Positions 1 through 6,988 of a DNA stretch of 20,644 nucleotides are shown one piece after another. Position 1 is the stretch's first letter; the number at the start of each line of letters is the position of its first letter. The notes under the pieces are model-generated. The model saw only the letters and a program-made list of their open reading frames with translations, did not search any database and was not told the DNA's origin. Made by a program: the position numbers and the translations under genes. Location: assembly GCA_003520745.1 (NCBI GenBank), contig DOUE01000009.1, positions 1 through 20,644 of the forward strand. Reading direction: 5' to 3'. The stretch comes from Erysipelotrichaceae bacterium (GTDB taxonomy: Bacteria > Bacillota_I > Bacilli_A > Erysipelotrichales > Erysipelotrichaceae).

Positions 1-527
1 CCGATTTCCTTATAACTGTAGCCCTCGCTGTGGCGGTTGAAGATGAACCAGCCGTCTTCCCCGAGTTCTTCCTTGATCTTGTCGATGCGCGAGAGGCAAA
101 ACCCCAGGTTCGCCATGTAGATCGGATCGTAGTGGTTGTCGGTGTTGGCGATGGTGTCCATCAGTAATACGTTCTCGTCTTCCGAGACGCTCATGGATAA
201 AGAGAGCGAGTGGGAGAGCAGCGCATAGGAAGAACTGCGGTAACGGCGTAAGAGAGAACGGATTTCCCGCTCGATGCAGACGCGGGCGAAGTGTCCGAAG
301 CTGACGCCGAGGTCTTCGCGGAAGTGATGGGCGCTTTCAAGCAGCGCGATGCACCCTTCTTGATAGAGGTCTTCCAGCGACGATTGATGGACGCTGGAGG
401 GTTGGCAGGAGTGGATGATCGCCCATAGAGCCCTGTGGTATTTACGCAAAATGACGCTCTCACTCCATTCGCATTTTTGACGCAGGTAGTACACCAATTC
501 GTCATCGTGCGGAAACGACGGATGCAT
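1..527 (-). CDS. Sigma-70 family RNA polymerase sigma factor (SigH-like), 3' end outside window
   Basis: My translation gives 175 residues from ATG at 527, preceded by GGGAGG seven bases upstream. An in-frame ATG two codons earlier (533) sits on top of the ribosome site, so I prefer 527. Residues 51-90 match sigma region 2: LEDLYQEGCIALLESA, then HFREDLGVSFGHFARVCI. This is the core-binding and -10 recognition helix region. The last visible residues (GYSYKEI) look like the start of the region 4 helix-turn-helix, so roughly 15-40 residues are missing beyond base 1. In Bacillota the sporulation/competence factor SigH lies downstream of cysS-mrnC-rlmB, usually with yacP between. Here it follows rlmB by 18 bases and yacP is absent. 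SigH identity is inferred from position. A region-2-type sigma factor is secure, but what it controls is not visible. Confidence 0.85.
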   Translation of the reverse strand, partial: MHPSFPHDDELVYYLRQKCEWSESVILRKYHRALWAIIHSCQPSSVHQSSLEDLYQEGCIALLESAHHFREDLGVSFGHFARVCIEREIRSLLRRYRSSSYALLSHSLSLSMSVSEDENVLLMDTIANTDNHYDPIYMANLGFCLSRIDKIKEELGEDGWFIFNRHSEGYSYKEI

Positions 528-545
528 AGACATTCCTCCCCCGGT

Positions 546-1268
546 TTACTTGGCGGGGAATCGTTGGTTCAACACTTCGTAAAACAAAATCCCGGCGGCG
601 ACCGAAGCGTTCAAGGATTGGACGCTTCCCATCATCGGCAGTGTGACGATGAAATCGCAGTTCTCTTTCACAAGCCGCGAAATCCCTTCGCCTTCCGATC
701 CGATGACCAGCGCGATCTTCCCTTTATAGTCGACCGTGCGGTAATCGCGCGCATCTTTCCCCATGCCCGTCCCGAAAATCCAGAAGCCTTCTTTTTTAAG
801 GTCTTTGATGGTTTGGTTGAGGTTGGTGACTTCGGCGGTCTTGACCGTGTCGATCGCTCCGGTGGATACCTTGGCGACCGTCGGCGTCAAGGAGACGCTG
901 CGGTGTTTGGGGATGACGATGCCGTCGATCCCGGCGGCATCCGCGCTGCGTAGGATGGCGCCCAGGTTGTGCGGGTCTTCCAATCCGTCAAGCAGGACGA
1001 TGATCGCGTCTTCTTTGGCACCCTTCAGGATTTCCTGCAACGTGTAGGTCTTGAAGTCGTCGATTTCGATCATGCATCCCTGATGGCTGCCTTGCGCCAA
1101 CTGATCCATTTTCTTAAGGTCGATGTATTCGACGGCGATCTTCCCGGCTTTCGCAAGGTCTTCGCCCTCTTTCCAAGGATTGGCTTTATTCAGAATCAGT
1201 TTCCGTACTCCCGTTTTTGTTTGTAGTCGTTGTTTCACCACGTTTTTCCCGTAGATATATTGTGCCAT
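546..1268 (-). CDS. rlmB: 23S rRNA (guanosine-2'-O)-methyltransferase RlmB (SpoU/TrmH family)
   Basis: 240 residues, the usual length for RlmB, which uses S-adenosylmethionine to methylate the ribose of a conserved guanosine in the peptidyl-transferase loop of 23S rRNA. The N-terminus (MAQYIYGKNVV) matches the family's substrate-binding domain start. SPOUT motifs are all present: NLGAILRSAD at 101-110 with the catalytic Arg107, IGSEGEGIS at 189-197, and MMGSVQSLNASVAAGI at 212-227, which forms the knot. The start at 1268 has AGGAGG only three bases upstream, but the family N-terminus supports it. The gene therefore overlaps the end of mrnC by 83 bases in another frame. It is third in the cysS operon and needs translation of mrnC through its ribosome site. 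EC-level identity is inferred from family and gene order. A related tRNA or rRNA target cannot be fully excluded. Confidence 0.93.
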   Translation of the reverse strand: MAQYIYGKNVVKQRLQTKTGVRKLILNKANPWKEGEDLAKAGKIAVEYIDLKKMDQLAQGSHQGCMIEIDDFKTYTLQEILKGAKEDAIIVLLDGLEDPHNLGAILRSADAAGIDGIVIPKHRSVSLTPTVAKVSTGAIDTVKTAEVTNLNQTIKDLKKEGFWIFGTGMGKDARDYRTVDYKGKIALVIGSEGEGISRLVKENCDFIVTLPMMGSVQSLNASVAAGILFYEVLNQRFPAK

Positions 1269-1656
1269 AGTCCTCCTGAACGCGGGTTTGCATTTGGTTC
1301 CAGATTTGTTCCAAGCGGTCTGTCATGTTTGAAAGATACCAATATCCCCACAACGCCTCGTATCCCGTGGCGCAGCGGTAGGTCGTGACATCGGTATTCT
1401 TGGGGACGCTGTCGCTTTTGAAGTTGCGGCCGCGTCTGTAGATCAGTAGTTCTTCTTCATTCAATTCATTGTCATCGATCAGCCGATGGACGAATTTCGC
1501 CTGCGCCTTCGCGCTGACATATCGGACGGACAGTTCCTGTAGGTCCTTGGGTTTGGTATACCCTTTCTCCACGAGCAAGGTCCGTACCTTCAGACTAAGG
1601 ATGGCATCCCCGACAAACGCCAACACGGATCCGTTGAGTTCTTCGGGCCGTTTCAT
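1186..1656 (-). CDS. mrnC: Mini-ribonuclease III MrnC
   Basis: 156 residues if started at the ATG at 1656, which shares one base with the cysS stop (TGATG), typical of translational coupling. A TTG one codon earlier is possible but unnecessary. Mini-III is a homodimeric RNase III catalytic domain without the double-stranded-RNA-binding domain. In Bacillus it matures the ends of 23S rRNA. Seen here: the signature LNGSVLAFVGDAILSL with catalytic Asp17, the family segment YRRGRNFKSDSVPKNTD, and YRCATGYEALWGYWYL containing the second acidic position. The core ends near residue 125. The remaining tail is polar and low in complexity (ending in a TTTTNKNGSTETDSE stretch) and is largely encoded where the gene overlaps rlmB. 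The Bacillus protein is about 143 residues, so the tail here is slightly longer. Confidence 0.93.
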   Translation of the reverse strand: MKRPEELNGSVLAFVGDAILSLKVRTLLVEKGYTKPKDLQELSVRYVSAKAQAKFVHRLIDDNELNEEELLIYRRGRNFKSDSVPKNTDVTTYRCATGYEALWGYWYLSNMTDRLEQIWNQMQTRVQEDYGTIYLREKRGETTTTNKNGSTETDSE

Positions 1657-2987
1657 CAAAGCTTTCCCTTATCCGCCAGTTTCGCGCGGATGAGGTCGGA
1701 TTTCGCGAAGTCTTTCTCCGCTTTCGCCTGATTGTACGCTTCATAGTCGTCCCGGTCTTCCTGGGTCAGTTCGACGTAGGGGAGATCGATGCCGAAAACA
1801 TCCAACTGCAACCGCAATGCGCGATAATACGATGCGACGACGGTCGCATCCGGCATGCGGCTACGCAATGCCTGGTTCAACTGTTTCATGGTCTCGAACA
1901 TCGCCATGAACCCGTTGGGGGTGTTCAAATCGTCATCCATCGCATCGAAGAACGCATCCATGCTTGGTTGATCCGGTAGAGCATCCAGCGATAATCCGCT
2001 GAGTTGCGCTTTGATTTCGGCTTGTTTCAGTACGGCCTCGACTTTCGCGAGTTCCGTCTGCGCCTGGACGACCGCTTCCTCGGAGATGTTGAGGGGGGCG
2101 CGGTAATGCGCCATCAACAGCATCCACCGTGTCGCGTTGGCGCCGATCTTGGCGATGATGTCTTTCGCCAACATGACGTTGCCCAAGGACTTGGACATTT
2201 TCTCCCCGTCGATGTTCAACATCCCGTTGTGCATCCAGGTGTTGGCGATCCCGTGGCCCAAGAGGGCTTTGGATTGCGCGACCTCGTTGTCATGGTGAGG
2301 GAATTTCAAATCCATCCCGCCGCCATGGATGTCGATCATATCATGGAAGCGGTCGTTGATCATGACGACGCACTCGGTGTGCCATCCCGGACGACCTCTT
2401 CCCCAGGGGGAATCCCATTGGATCCCTTCCAACGTTTTCTTCCACAATGCGAAATCCAACGGGCTTTCCTTTTCGGTATCCTCTTCGATCCGGGCTCCGA
2501 CCAACAGGTCGTCGACGTTCTGTTTCGAGATTTCCCCATAGTTATCCACTTTATTGACACGGAAATACACATTCCCGTCGACGTTGTAGGCGAACCCTTT
2601 GTCTTCCAGCGCCTTGATGAAGGCGATGATCGCATCCATCGTATCGGTGACTTTCGGGGCGTAGGTCAACGGGCGGGTATGCAAACTGTCGCGGACGGCG
2701 TTGTAGGCGTCGATGTAGCGTTGGGTGATGACTTTCTCATCCACGTTTTCGGCGATCGCCTTCTGTATGATCTTATCGTCCACGTCGGTGAAATTACTGG
2801 CGTAAACCACGTTCAATCCATGCGCTTCGAAAAGACGACGCAAGGTGTCGAACACGATGATCGGACGCGCATTCCCGATGTGGGCTTCGTTGTACACCGT
2901 CGGTCCGCAGACATACATATGGACTTCCCCCGCATGACGCGGGACAAATTCTTCATTCTTGTTGGTCTTTGAGTTAAAGAGTTTCAT
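1656..2987 (-). CDS. cysS: Cysteinyl-tRNA synthetase
   Basis: 443 residues from the ATG at 2987, which has GAGGT seven bases upstream. An in-frame ATG ten codons earlier gives a non-family N-terminus and has no ribosome site. The enzyme charges tRNA-Cys using ATP and Zn-coordinated cysteine. Class I motifs are intact: the zinc ligand Cys27 in CGPTV, HIGN at 36-39 in place of HIGH, the Zn-binding segments HTECVVM and FPHHDNEVAQS, and the ATP loop KMSKSLGN. The C-terminal end (SDLIRAKLADKGKL) is the anticodon-binding region. Length is slightly short of the 460-470 common in the family. It is the first gene of the cysS-mrnC-rlmB-sigma operon. No T-box leader is present: only about 30 bases separate the start codon from the terminator of the preceding unit. 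Confidence 0.97.
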   Translation of the reverse strand: MKLFNSKTNKNEEFVPRHAGEVHMYVCGPTVYNEAHIGNARPIIVFDTLRRLFEAHGLNVVYASNFTDVDDKIIQKAIAENVDEKVITQRYIDAYNAVRDSLHTRPLTYAPKVTDTMDAIIAFIKALEDKGFAYNVDGNVYFRVNKVDNYGEISKQNVDDLLVGARIEEDTEKESPLDFALWKKTLEGIQWDSPWGRGRPGWHTECVVMINDRFHDMIDIHGGGMDLKFPHHDNEVAQSKALLGHGIANTWMHNGMLNIDGEKMSKSLGNVMLAKDIIAKIGANATRWMLLMAHYRAPLNISEEAVVQAQTELAKVEAVLKQAEIKAQLSGLSLDALPDQPSMDAFFDAMDDDLNTPNGFMAMFETMKQLNQALRSRMPDATVVASYYRALRLQLDVFGIDLPYVELTQEDRDDYEAYNQAKAEKDFAKSDLIRAKLADKGKL

Positions 2988-3007
2988 GATTCTACCTCGA
3001 TGTTTAT

Positions 3008-3016
3008 AGTATATCA
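3008..3016 (-). promoter_or_regulatory. Extended -10 promoter of cysS
   Basis: On the minus strand TGATATACT gives a TGn extension plus a TATACT -10 box ending 21 bases before the cysS start. No convincing -35 is visible because the upstream bases form the terminator hairpin. A start of transcription near 3001 would give a leader of about 14 bases. This is a motif-based prediction. Confidence 0.45.
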
Positions 3017-3021
3017 TACAG

Positions 3022-3053
3022 AAACAAATCCTGAATCATCTCAGGATTTGTTT
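3022..3053 (-). terminator. Rho-independent terminator of the binding-protein/GGDEF-EAL operon
   Basis: Perfect 13-bp inverted repeat, AAACAAATCCTGA at 3022-3034 against TCAGGATTTGTTT at 3041-3053, with a six-base loop. On the minus strand the stem ends in TTTGTTTCTG, a U-rich tail. It lies 14 bases after the stop of the GGDEF-EAL gene and insulates cysS. Confidence 0.85.
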
Positions 3054-3066
3054 TGTTTAACGATTT

Positions 3067-5433
3067 TCAATCACTGCGCTTAGTTAATTCAAGGATTTTT
3101 TCGATTACCAAGGGACGGCTAAACAAGTAACCTTGAACGAAATCACAGGACATTGAAGCCAGGATTTCACGCTCCTCTTCCCTTTCAACCCCTTCCGCCA
3201 AGGCTTGAATTTTGAGTTGTCTCACCAACGCGAGGATCATACGAACCATCGCTTGTTTATCCGGACTCTGATCGATCCCGCTGATGAAAGATCGATCGAT
3301 TTTCAACAGGTCGATCGGAAAGCGACTGAGATAAGAGAGCGATGAATACCCGGTACCGAAATCATCCATCGACACCTTTACGCCGAGTTCTCTCAATGTG
3401 TGGATTTGACTTAGGATGGACTCATGCATCCCCATTGAAACATTTTCCGTGATTTCAAGTTCAAGCCATAGTGGATTGATCCTGCTTTCTTCCATGGTTG
3501 ATTTCACATTCGATATGAATTTCGGATTCAGAAATTCGGTCGGGGATATGTTCACCGCCATGATAAAGTCCGTCTTGTTCAATATGTTGATTTGATGAAT
3601 CGCCAAGCATGCTTTCTTTAAAACCCAGCCTTCGATCTCGAAAATGAGTTGCGCATCTTCGGCCAGGGGAATGAATTCCAACGGGACGACATTCCCAAGG
3701 ACCGGATGAACCCATCGTAACAACGCTTCAAATCCGCGAAGTATTTTCCCATCCATCGAGTATTGAGGCTGATAGACAAGATGGAACTCTTGATTGGTTA
3801 AAGCCGTTCTTAAGTATTGTTCAACCTGGAGTTTTCGATCCACGCTTTCAGACATCTCTTGATCAAAGACTTTCACATTGCCTCGACCGCTTTTCTTCGC
3901 TTGGTGCATCGCGATATCCGCGCACCTCATCAACGAGTTTAGGTCGGATCCGTGGTCAGGATGATAGCTAACCCCCACGCTCATCGTAATGTAGATGTCA
4001 CGCTCATTGCATATGATCGGCTCGGTTTGGACAAGATCCAGAAGTTGGATGATTTGTTCGATAGTGCGCTCATACGTAATCGGCACGACCAAAACGAATT
4101 CATCCCCTCCGATCCGTAGGATATGGACATTCGATGGAAGATATTTCATCAGACGATGACTTAGCGAAATCAACAGTTCATCCCCTAATTCATGACCGAT
4201 TGTATCGTTGATGAGATTGAAATTATCGATGTCGATGATCATAAGCGCGAAGTGGGCGTTCTGCGATGAAACCAATTGAGGAATTAATTGGGAATTCAAA
4301 TAATTCCGGTTGTAGAGCGAGGTAAGTGAATCGCGGAAAGCGATCGTCTGCAATTGACTGTCCCTTGATTTGATCGAATTCATCATCCGATCAAAGTGTT
4401 CGGTCAATTCTCTAAACTCGCGATACTTTGATGAAACCGGTAATGTTTCATATCTACCTTCGGAAACCGAGCGGGTCTGAAGAATCAAGCGGTTCACATG
4501 ATTTGAGAACACCTGCGCATTACGCCGAGTGATGATTCCAAAGATCATTAAGGTTAGGAGGATGAAGAACGAAAAGCCGGCCATGATGATCAATCCATTA
4601 CGGAAAGCGTTAAAGATCGATGTCTTGATCGTCACGTGCCAACCAGATCCCGCGATATGTCGTGAAGTCACAAGTTGCCATTGCCCTTCGACGAATTTTA
4701 TCCCTGAAATATCATGATCCGTGTGATCCCCTTCGCTAAAACTTAGGAGCGGGTCGATCTGGTGTTCATTGACTTTGGTGGAATCGCTGCTAAAAATGAA
4801 TACGCCATATCGATCCGAGAGTTCAAGCATGCCCAGATCTTCATTTTCAAAATGAAATTCTTCGCAATATTCTTTAATGAAATCCATATTCAATATCCCC
4901 GACAAGAGTACGTCTTGAGATCGTATCGTCACGCGGAGGGATGGCTGTTGACTAATCTCTGAAACGCTCAAGTCGGACCAATGGATCTCTGACCAGTCCG
5001 TTAGATTCTTAAAGAACGATTCGCCGGAGCGATCAAATCGTAATAGGTAAGAGTACTCAGGGAAAACCGAACGAATTCCCCCATCTTGAGCGATGACTTC
5101 GATGTTTTCGAATAGGTTTTCCGATTGGTTGATGACTTTCATCATACTGCCGATTTTATCATCCTTGTTTTGACCTACGCCATCAAGCGTGATCACCGAA
5201 TCCAGCAACATCAACATTTGTACCGGCTTATCCAATTGATTCTCTAAACGTAAGGTAAATGTTTCATTCAAGCGAATGTATTTGCGGGTCACTTCATTAT
5301 AGGTATAGTTGGCATACAAAATCGAACTGAAAATCAACGCGATGATGACTGCGGAAAAAATCGCCGTGAACTGTCCGTAGATCATGCCCGAAAAAATCGA
5401 CTGGATTCTACTTTCTCTTTTCATGGTCCCCAT
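3067..5433 (-). CDS. Membrane-anchored GGDEF-EAL cyclic di-GMP enzyme with extracellular sensor domain
   Basis: 788 residues from the ATG at 5433. An ATG at 5424, overlapping the upstream stop as ATGA, is an equally plausible start three codons in. Layout: membrane helix at about 19-42, extracytoplasmic domain about 45-272 (Cache-like in size and placement), second helix about 278-302, HAMP-like linker about 303-357, GGDEF domain about 362-525 and EAL domain about 535-780. The GGDEF motif (442-446) is canonical and no RxxD inhibitory site precedes it. The EAL domain retains the catalytic set: EAL 569-571, NIS 628-630, ELEITEN, DDFGTGYSS from 690, Lys711, AEGVE 746-750 and QGY 767-769. It could therefore both make and degrade c-di-GMP. 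It is coupled to the solute-binding lipoprotein just upstream, suggesting the two sense one ligand. Net activity and ligand are unknown. Confidence 0.93.
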   Translation of the reverse strand: MGTMKRESRIQSIFSGMIYGQFTAIFSAVIIALIFSSILYANYTYNEVTRKYIRLNETFTLRLENQLDKPVQMLMLLDSVITLDGVGQNKDDKIGSMMKVINQSENLFENIEVIAQDGGIRSVFPEYSYLLRFDRSGESFFKNLTDWSEIHWSDLSVSEISQQPSLRVTIRSQDVLLSGILNMDFIKEYCEEFHFENEDLGMLELSDRYGVFIFSSDSTKVNEHQIDPLLSFSEGDHTDHDISGIKFVEGQWQLVTSRHIAGSGWHVTIKTSIFNAFRNGLIIMAGFSFFILLTLMIFGIITRRNAQVFSNHVNRLILQTRSVSEGRYETLPVSSKYREFRELTEHFDRMMNSIKSRDSQLQTIAFRDSLTSLYNRNYLNSQLIPQLVSSQNAHFALMIIDIDNFNLINDTIGHELGDELLISLSHRLMKYLPSNVHILRIGGDEFVLVVPITYERTIEQIIQLLDLVQTEPIICNERDIYITMSVGVSYHPDHGSDLNSLMRCADIAMHQAKKSGRGNVKVFDQEMSESVDRKLQVEQYLRTALTNQEFHLVYQPQYSMDGKILRGFEALLRWVHPVLGNVVPLEFIPLAEDAQLIFEIEGWVLKKACLAIHQINILNKTDFIMAVNISPTEFLNPKFISNVKSTMEESRINPLWLELEITENVSMGMHESILSQIHTLRELGVKVSMDDFGTGYSSLSYLSRFPIDLLKIDRSFISGIDQSPDKQAMVRMILALVRQLKIQALAEGVEREEEREILASMSCDFVQGYLFSRPLVIEKILELTKRSD

Positions 5434-6536
5434 CGAACATATTCCCCCTTCTCAATGATGAAGGTGTGAATCGGACGAGAAGTGTCTCCGAATCGATCCA
5501 ACTCGTAATTGCCCCCGATGCCTCGATATACCGTTTTCGACAAGATTTCGAGTTTAACTTTTTGATGATCGGTCGATTTCGAGTTCGTCATCGCTTCGGC
5601 AATGAGAAACACGGCATCGTAAGACAAGATCGAGGCAAATGTCGGATAAACACCATAATGTGAATAATACTCCTTCACAAAGAAGGACTCTTTCAAATCA
5701 TCCGTTCCAAAATCGACATAATTCACACAGAAGTACCCTTCAACCGACTTGCCGCCTAAGCGAAAGAGTTCATTTGTCATCGACCACGCAGGCAATACCA
5801 CGGTGGGATGGTAATCGAATTTCCTGAAATGCTGGGCATACTTAGCTACTTGTTCTGCCGAAAGAAGCAATGCGATTCCATCAAACGCGCCGGCAGAGAG
5901 GTAGAGCGAAGTTGAATGTACAGCTTCTTCTTGGTCCCCTTGGTGCAGAATGGTTTCGATGACGATGTTCGGGTCGAGGTTTTCTTTACGAATATGGTCG
6001 GCAATCTGTTGTGCAAAGGTGTAATTCGCAGTGGATAATACGATCGCGATCTTTTTTGACTTCTTCTCCGCGAAGATTTTCTGCATCGCTTCCGCTTGGG
6101 ACTGATTGTCCGGAATCAAACGAATCAACGCATCATCCAATTGTCCCAAATGTACGGCAGCGATCGTCGGACTCACAAGAAGCAATCCGTTTTCGTTGGC
6201 ATAGTTGATCGACGCATCCGCGACCCCGCTGATCATGTGCCCGATAATGATTTCGATTCCGCTCTCCTTGAATTCTTTGTCGACCTTCAATGCTCCACTT
6301 GGCGTGTTAAAATCGTTCTTGAATTCGATTTCCAGCTTTCTCCCCAGAACGCCACCCGCGTCGTTGATCACTTCCACGGCCATCATCGCACCATACATAC
6401 CGGACACTCCCAAATCATAGCTTGAAGCGCTTAATCCACCGGCAAACCCGATTTTTATCGATTCTTTCTGAGCGCATGATGAAAACAAGGTGGTCAGCAA
6501 GATCATTGTTAAGAAAACTTTCATTTTCGTTTTCAT
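5421..6536 (-). CDS. ABC-type solute-binding lipoprotein (Peripla_BP_6, LivK/AmiC-like fold)
   Basis: 371 residues from the ATG at 6536 (MKTKMKVF), chosen because AAGGGG lies about six bases upstream and the signal peptide then begins with its positive charges. A longer form from 6575 has no good ribosome site. Residues 1-20 form a lipoprotein signal ending LFSSC, so Cys21 would be lipidated and the protein held on the outer face of the membrane. The mature part starts SIKIGFAGGLSASSYDLG, then MMAVEVINDAGGVLGRKLEI and IIIGHMISGVADASI, typical of branched-chain amino-acid or amide receptors. FASILSYDAVFLIAEAM lies near the C-terminus. No permease or ATPase gene is nearby. The stop overlaps the start of a GGDEF-EAL sensor gene, so a signalling rather than transport role is likely. 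The ligand cannot be read from the sequence. Confidence 0.88.
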   Translation of the reverse strand: MKTKMKVFLTMILLTTLFSSCAQKESIKIGFAGGLSASSYDLGVSGMYGAMMAVEVINDAGGVLGRKLEIEFKNDFNTPSGALKVDKEFKESGIEIIIGHMISGVADASINYANENGLLLVSPTIAAVHLGQLDDALIRLIPDNQSQAEAMQKIFAEKKSKKIAIVLSTANYTFAQQIADHIRKENLDPNIVIETILHQGDQEEAVHSTSLYLSAGAFDGIALLLSAEQVAKYAQHFRKFDYHPTVVLPAWSMTNELFRLGGKSVEGYFCVNYVDFGTDDLKESFFVKEYYSHYGVYPTFASILSYDAVFLIAEAMTNSKSTDHQKVKLEILSKTVYRGIGGNYELDRFGDTSRPIHTFIIEKGEYVRWGP

Positions 6537-6795
6537 CGATTCCCCTTTTTGGCTGACGTTATTCCCCATGTTCATTTCTTCTCTGTTAGACTGATTCGAT
6601 CATGATTCAACCGGTTTGCTTTCTTGGTCATTGATCATGCTTTGTGTGACTACCCTAAAAACACGCCGCTCGATCATTGACGAACAATGGATTGTTTATG
6701 CGATGCTTTTTACTCTCTATCATCATGATTGAGAGTGGTCGATTCGCTCAATCGCCAACGTCATGAAGATCAACCCTTGTTATGTCATTCATTAA

Positions 6796-6817
6796 CTACC
6801 ATTTATCTAAATGGCAG
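6796..6817. repeat. Ten-base-pair hairpin in the intergenic region
   Basis: Inverted repeat CTACCATTTA at 6796-6805 against TAAATGGCAG at 6808-6817, ten pairs with one G-U/mismatch position and a two-base loop. No T-run follows on either strand, so it does not look like a terminator. It would lie in the long leader of the lipoprotein mRNA. Confidence 0.5.
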
Positions 6818-6860
6818 TCTATCTCACAATCATATTGCACATATTTTCATTCTTTCTTTT

Positions 6861-6889
6861 ATTGTATCGTCTGGTCAATGTAAACGCAA
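6861..6889 (-). promoter_or_regulatory. Candidate promoter of the lipoprotein/GGDEF-EAL operon
   Basis: On the minus strand, TTGCGT (6889-6884), a 17-base spacer and TACAAT (6866-6861). The -35 is weak, which fits an activator-dependent promoter given the direct repeats overlapping it. It lies 325 bases upstream of the start codon. Confidence 0.45.
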
Positions 6890-6896
6890 TGTAAAC
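6876..6896. repeat. Tandem direct repeat resembling an OmpR/PhoB-family box
   Basis: CAATGTAAAC at 6876-6885 and again at 6887-6896, identical and 11 bases apart. This is one helical turn, the geometry used by OmpR/PhoB-type response regulators. It overlaps the candidate -35 of the lipoprotein/cyclase operon. No response-regulator gene is in the window. Confidence 0.6.
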
Positions 6897-6963
6897 TCGA
6901 ACTCTGGATCCTATTTTGAGTTGTTTTTTGAGCTAAAAGAGCAACAAGCACTCTCTTGGTTTA

Positions 6964-6972
6964 TGATATGAT
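6964..6972 (+). promoter_or_regulatory. Extended -10 promoter of the aldo/keto reductase operon
   Basis: TGATATGAT gives a TGn extension and a TATGAT box ending 17 bases before the start codon. An overlapping TATGAT is shifted five bases upstream. No good -35 is seen. The ribosome site AGGTGA begins seven bases after the box, so the transcript would start at or next to it. Confidence 0.4.
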
Positions 6973-6988
6973 ATAAACAGGTGATCCC

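Larger units (their letters stand above)
6537..6988. other. 452-base divergent intergenic region
   Basis: It separates the minus-strand lipoprotein/cyclase unit from the plus-strand aldo/keto reductase. It is AT-rich and holds no credible ORF: an 80-codon open frame has no family features or ribosome site. Visible content is a tandem 10-base repeat with a candidate minus promoter, a 10-bp hairpin, and an extended -10 box facing the reductase, each listed separately. If the minus promoter is used, the lipoprotein mRNA has a leader of about 320 bases. I looked for a GEMM-type c-di-GMP riboswitch and did not find its conserved order of motifs. Confidence 0.7.

Noticed and set aside
191..505. 104-codon minus-strand open frame
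   Set aside because: It is an out-of-frame shadow of the sigma factor gene, whose correct frame shows sigma region 2 motifs.
2004..2972. 322-codon plus-strand open frame opposite cysS
   Set aside because: Antisense shadow of a highly conserved tRNA synthetase; composition is an Asp/Val/His-rich mirror of the sense codons and no ribosome site or family motif is present.
2988..3066. T-box leader for cysS
   Set aside because: The space between the upstream terminator and the start codon is far too short, and no T-box or specifier stem is present.
6537..6888. Possible c-di-GMP (GEMM) riboswitch in the long leader of the lipoprotein/cyclase operon
   Set aside because: Short fragments such as CAAACC and CAAAG occur but not in the order or pairing of the GEMM-I core. 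No expression platform is visible.
6729..6971. 80-codon plus-strand ORF in the divergent intergenic region
   Set aside because: No ribosome site, no recognisable features, and it overlaps the candidate promoter and direct repeat.
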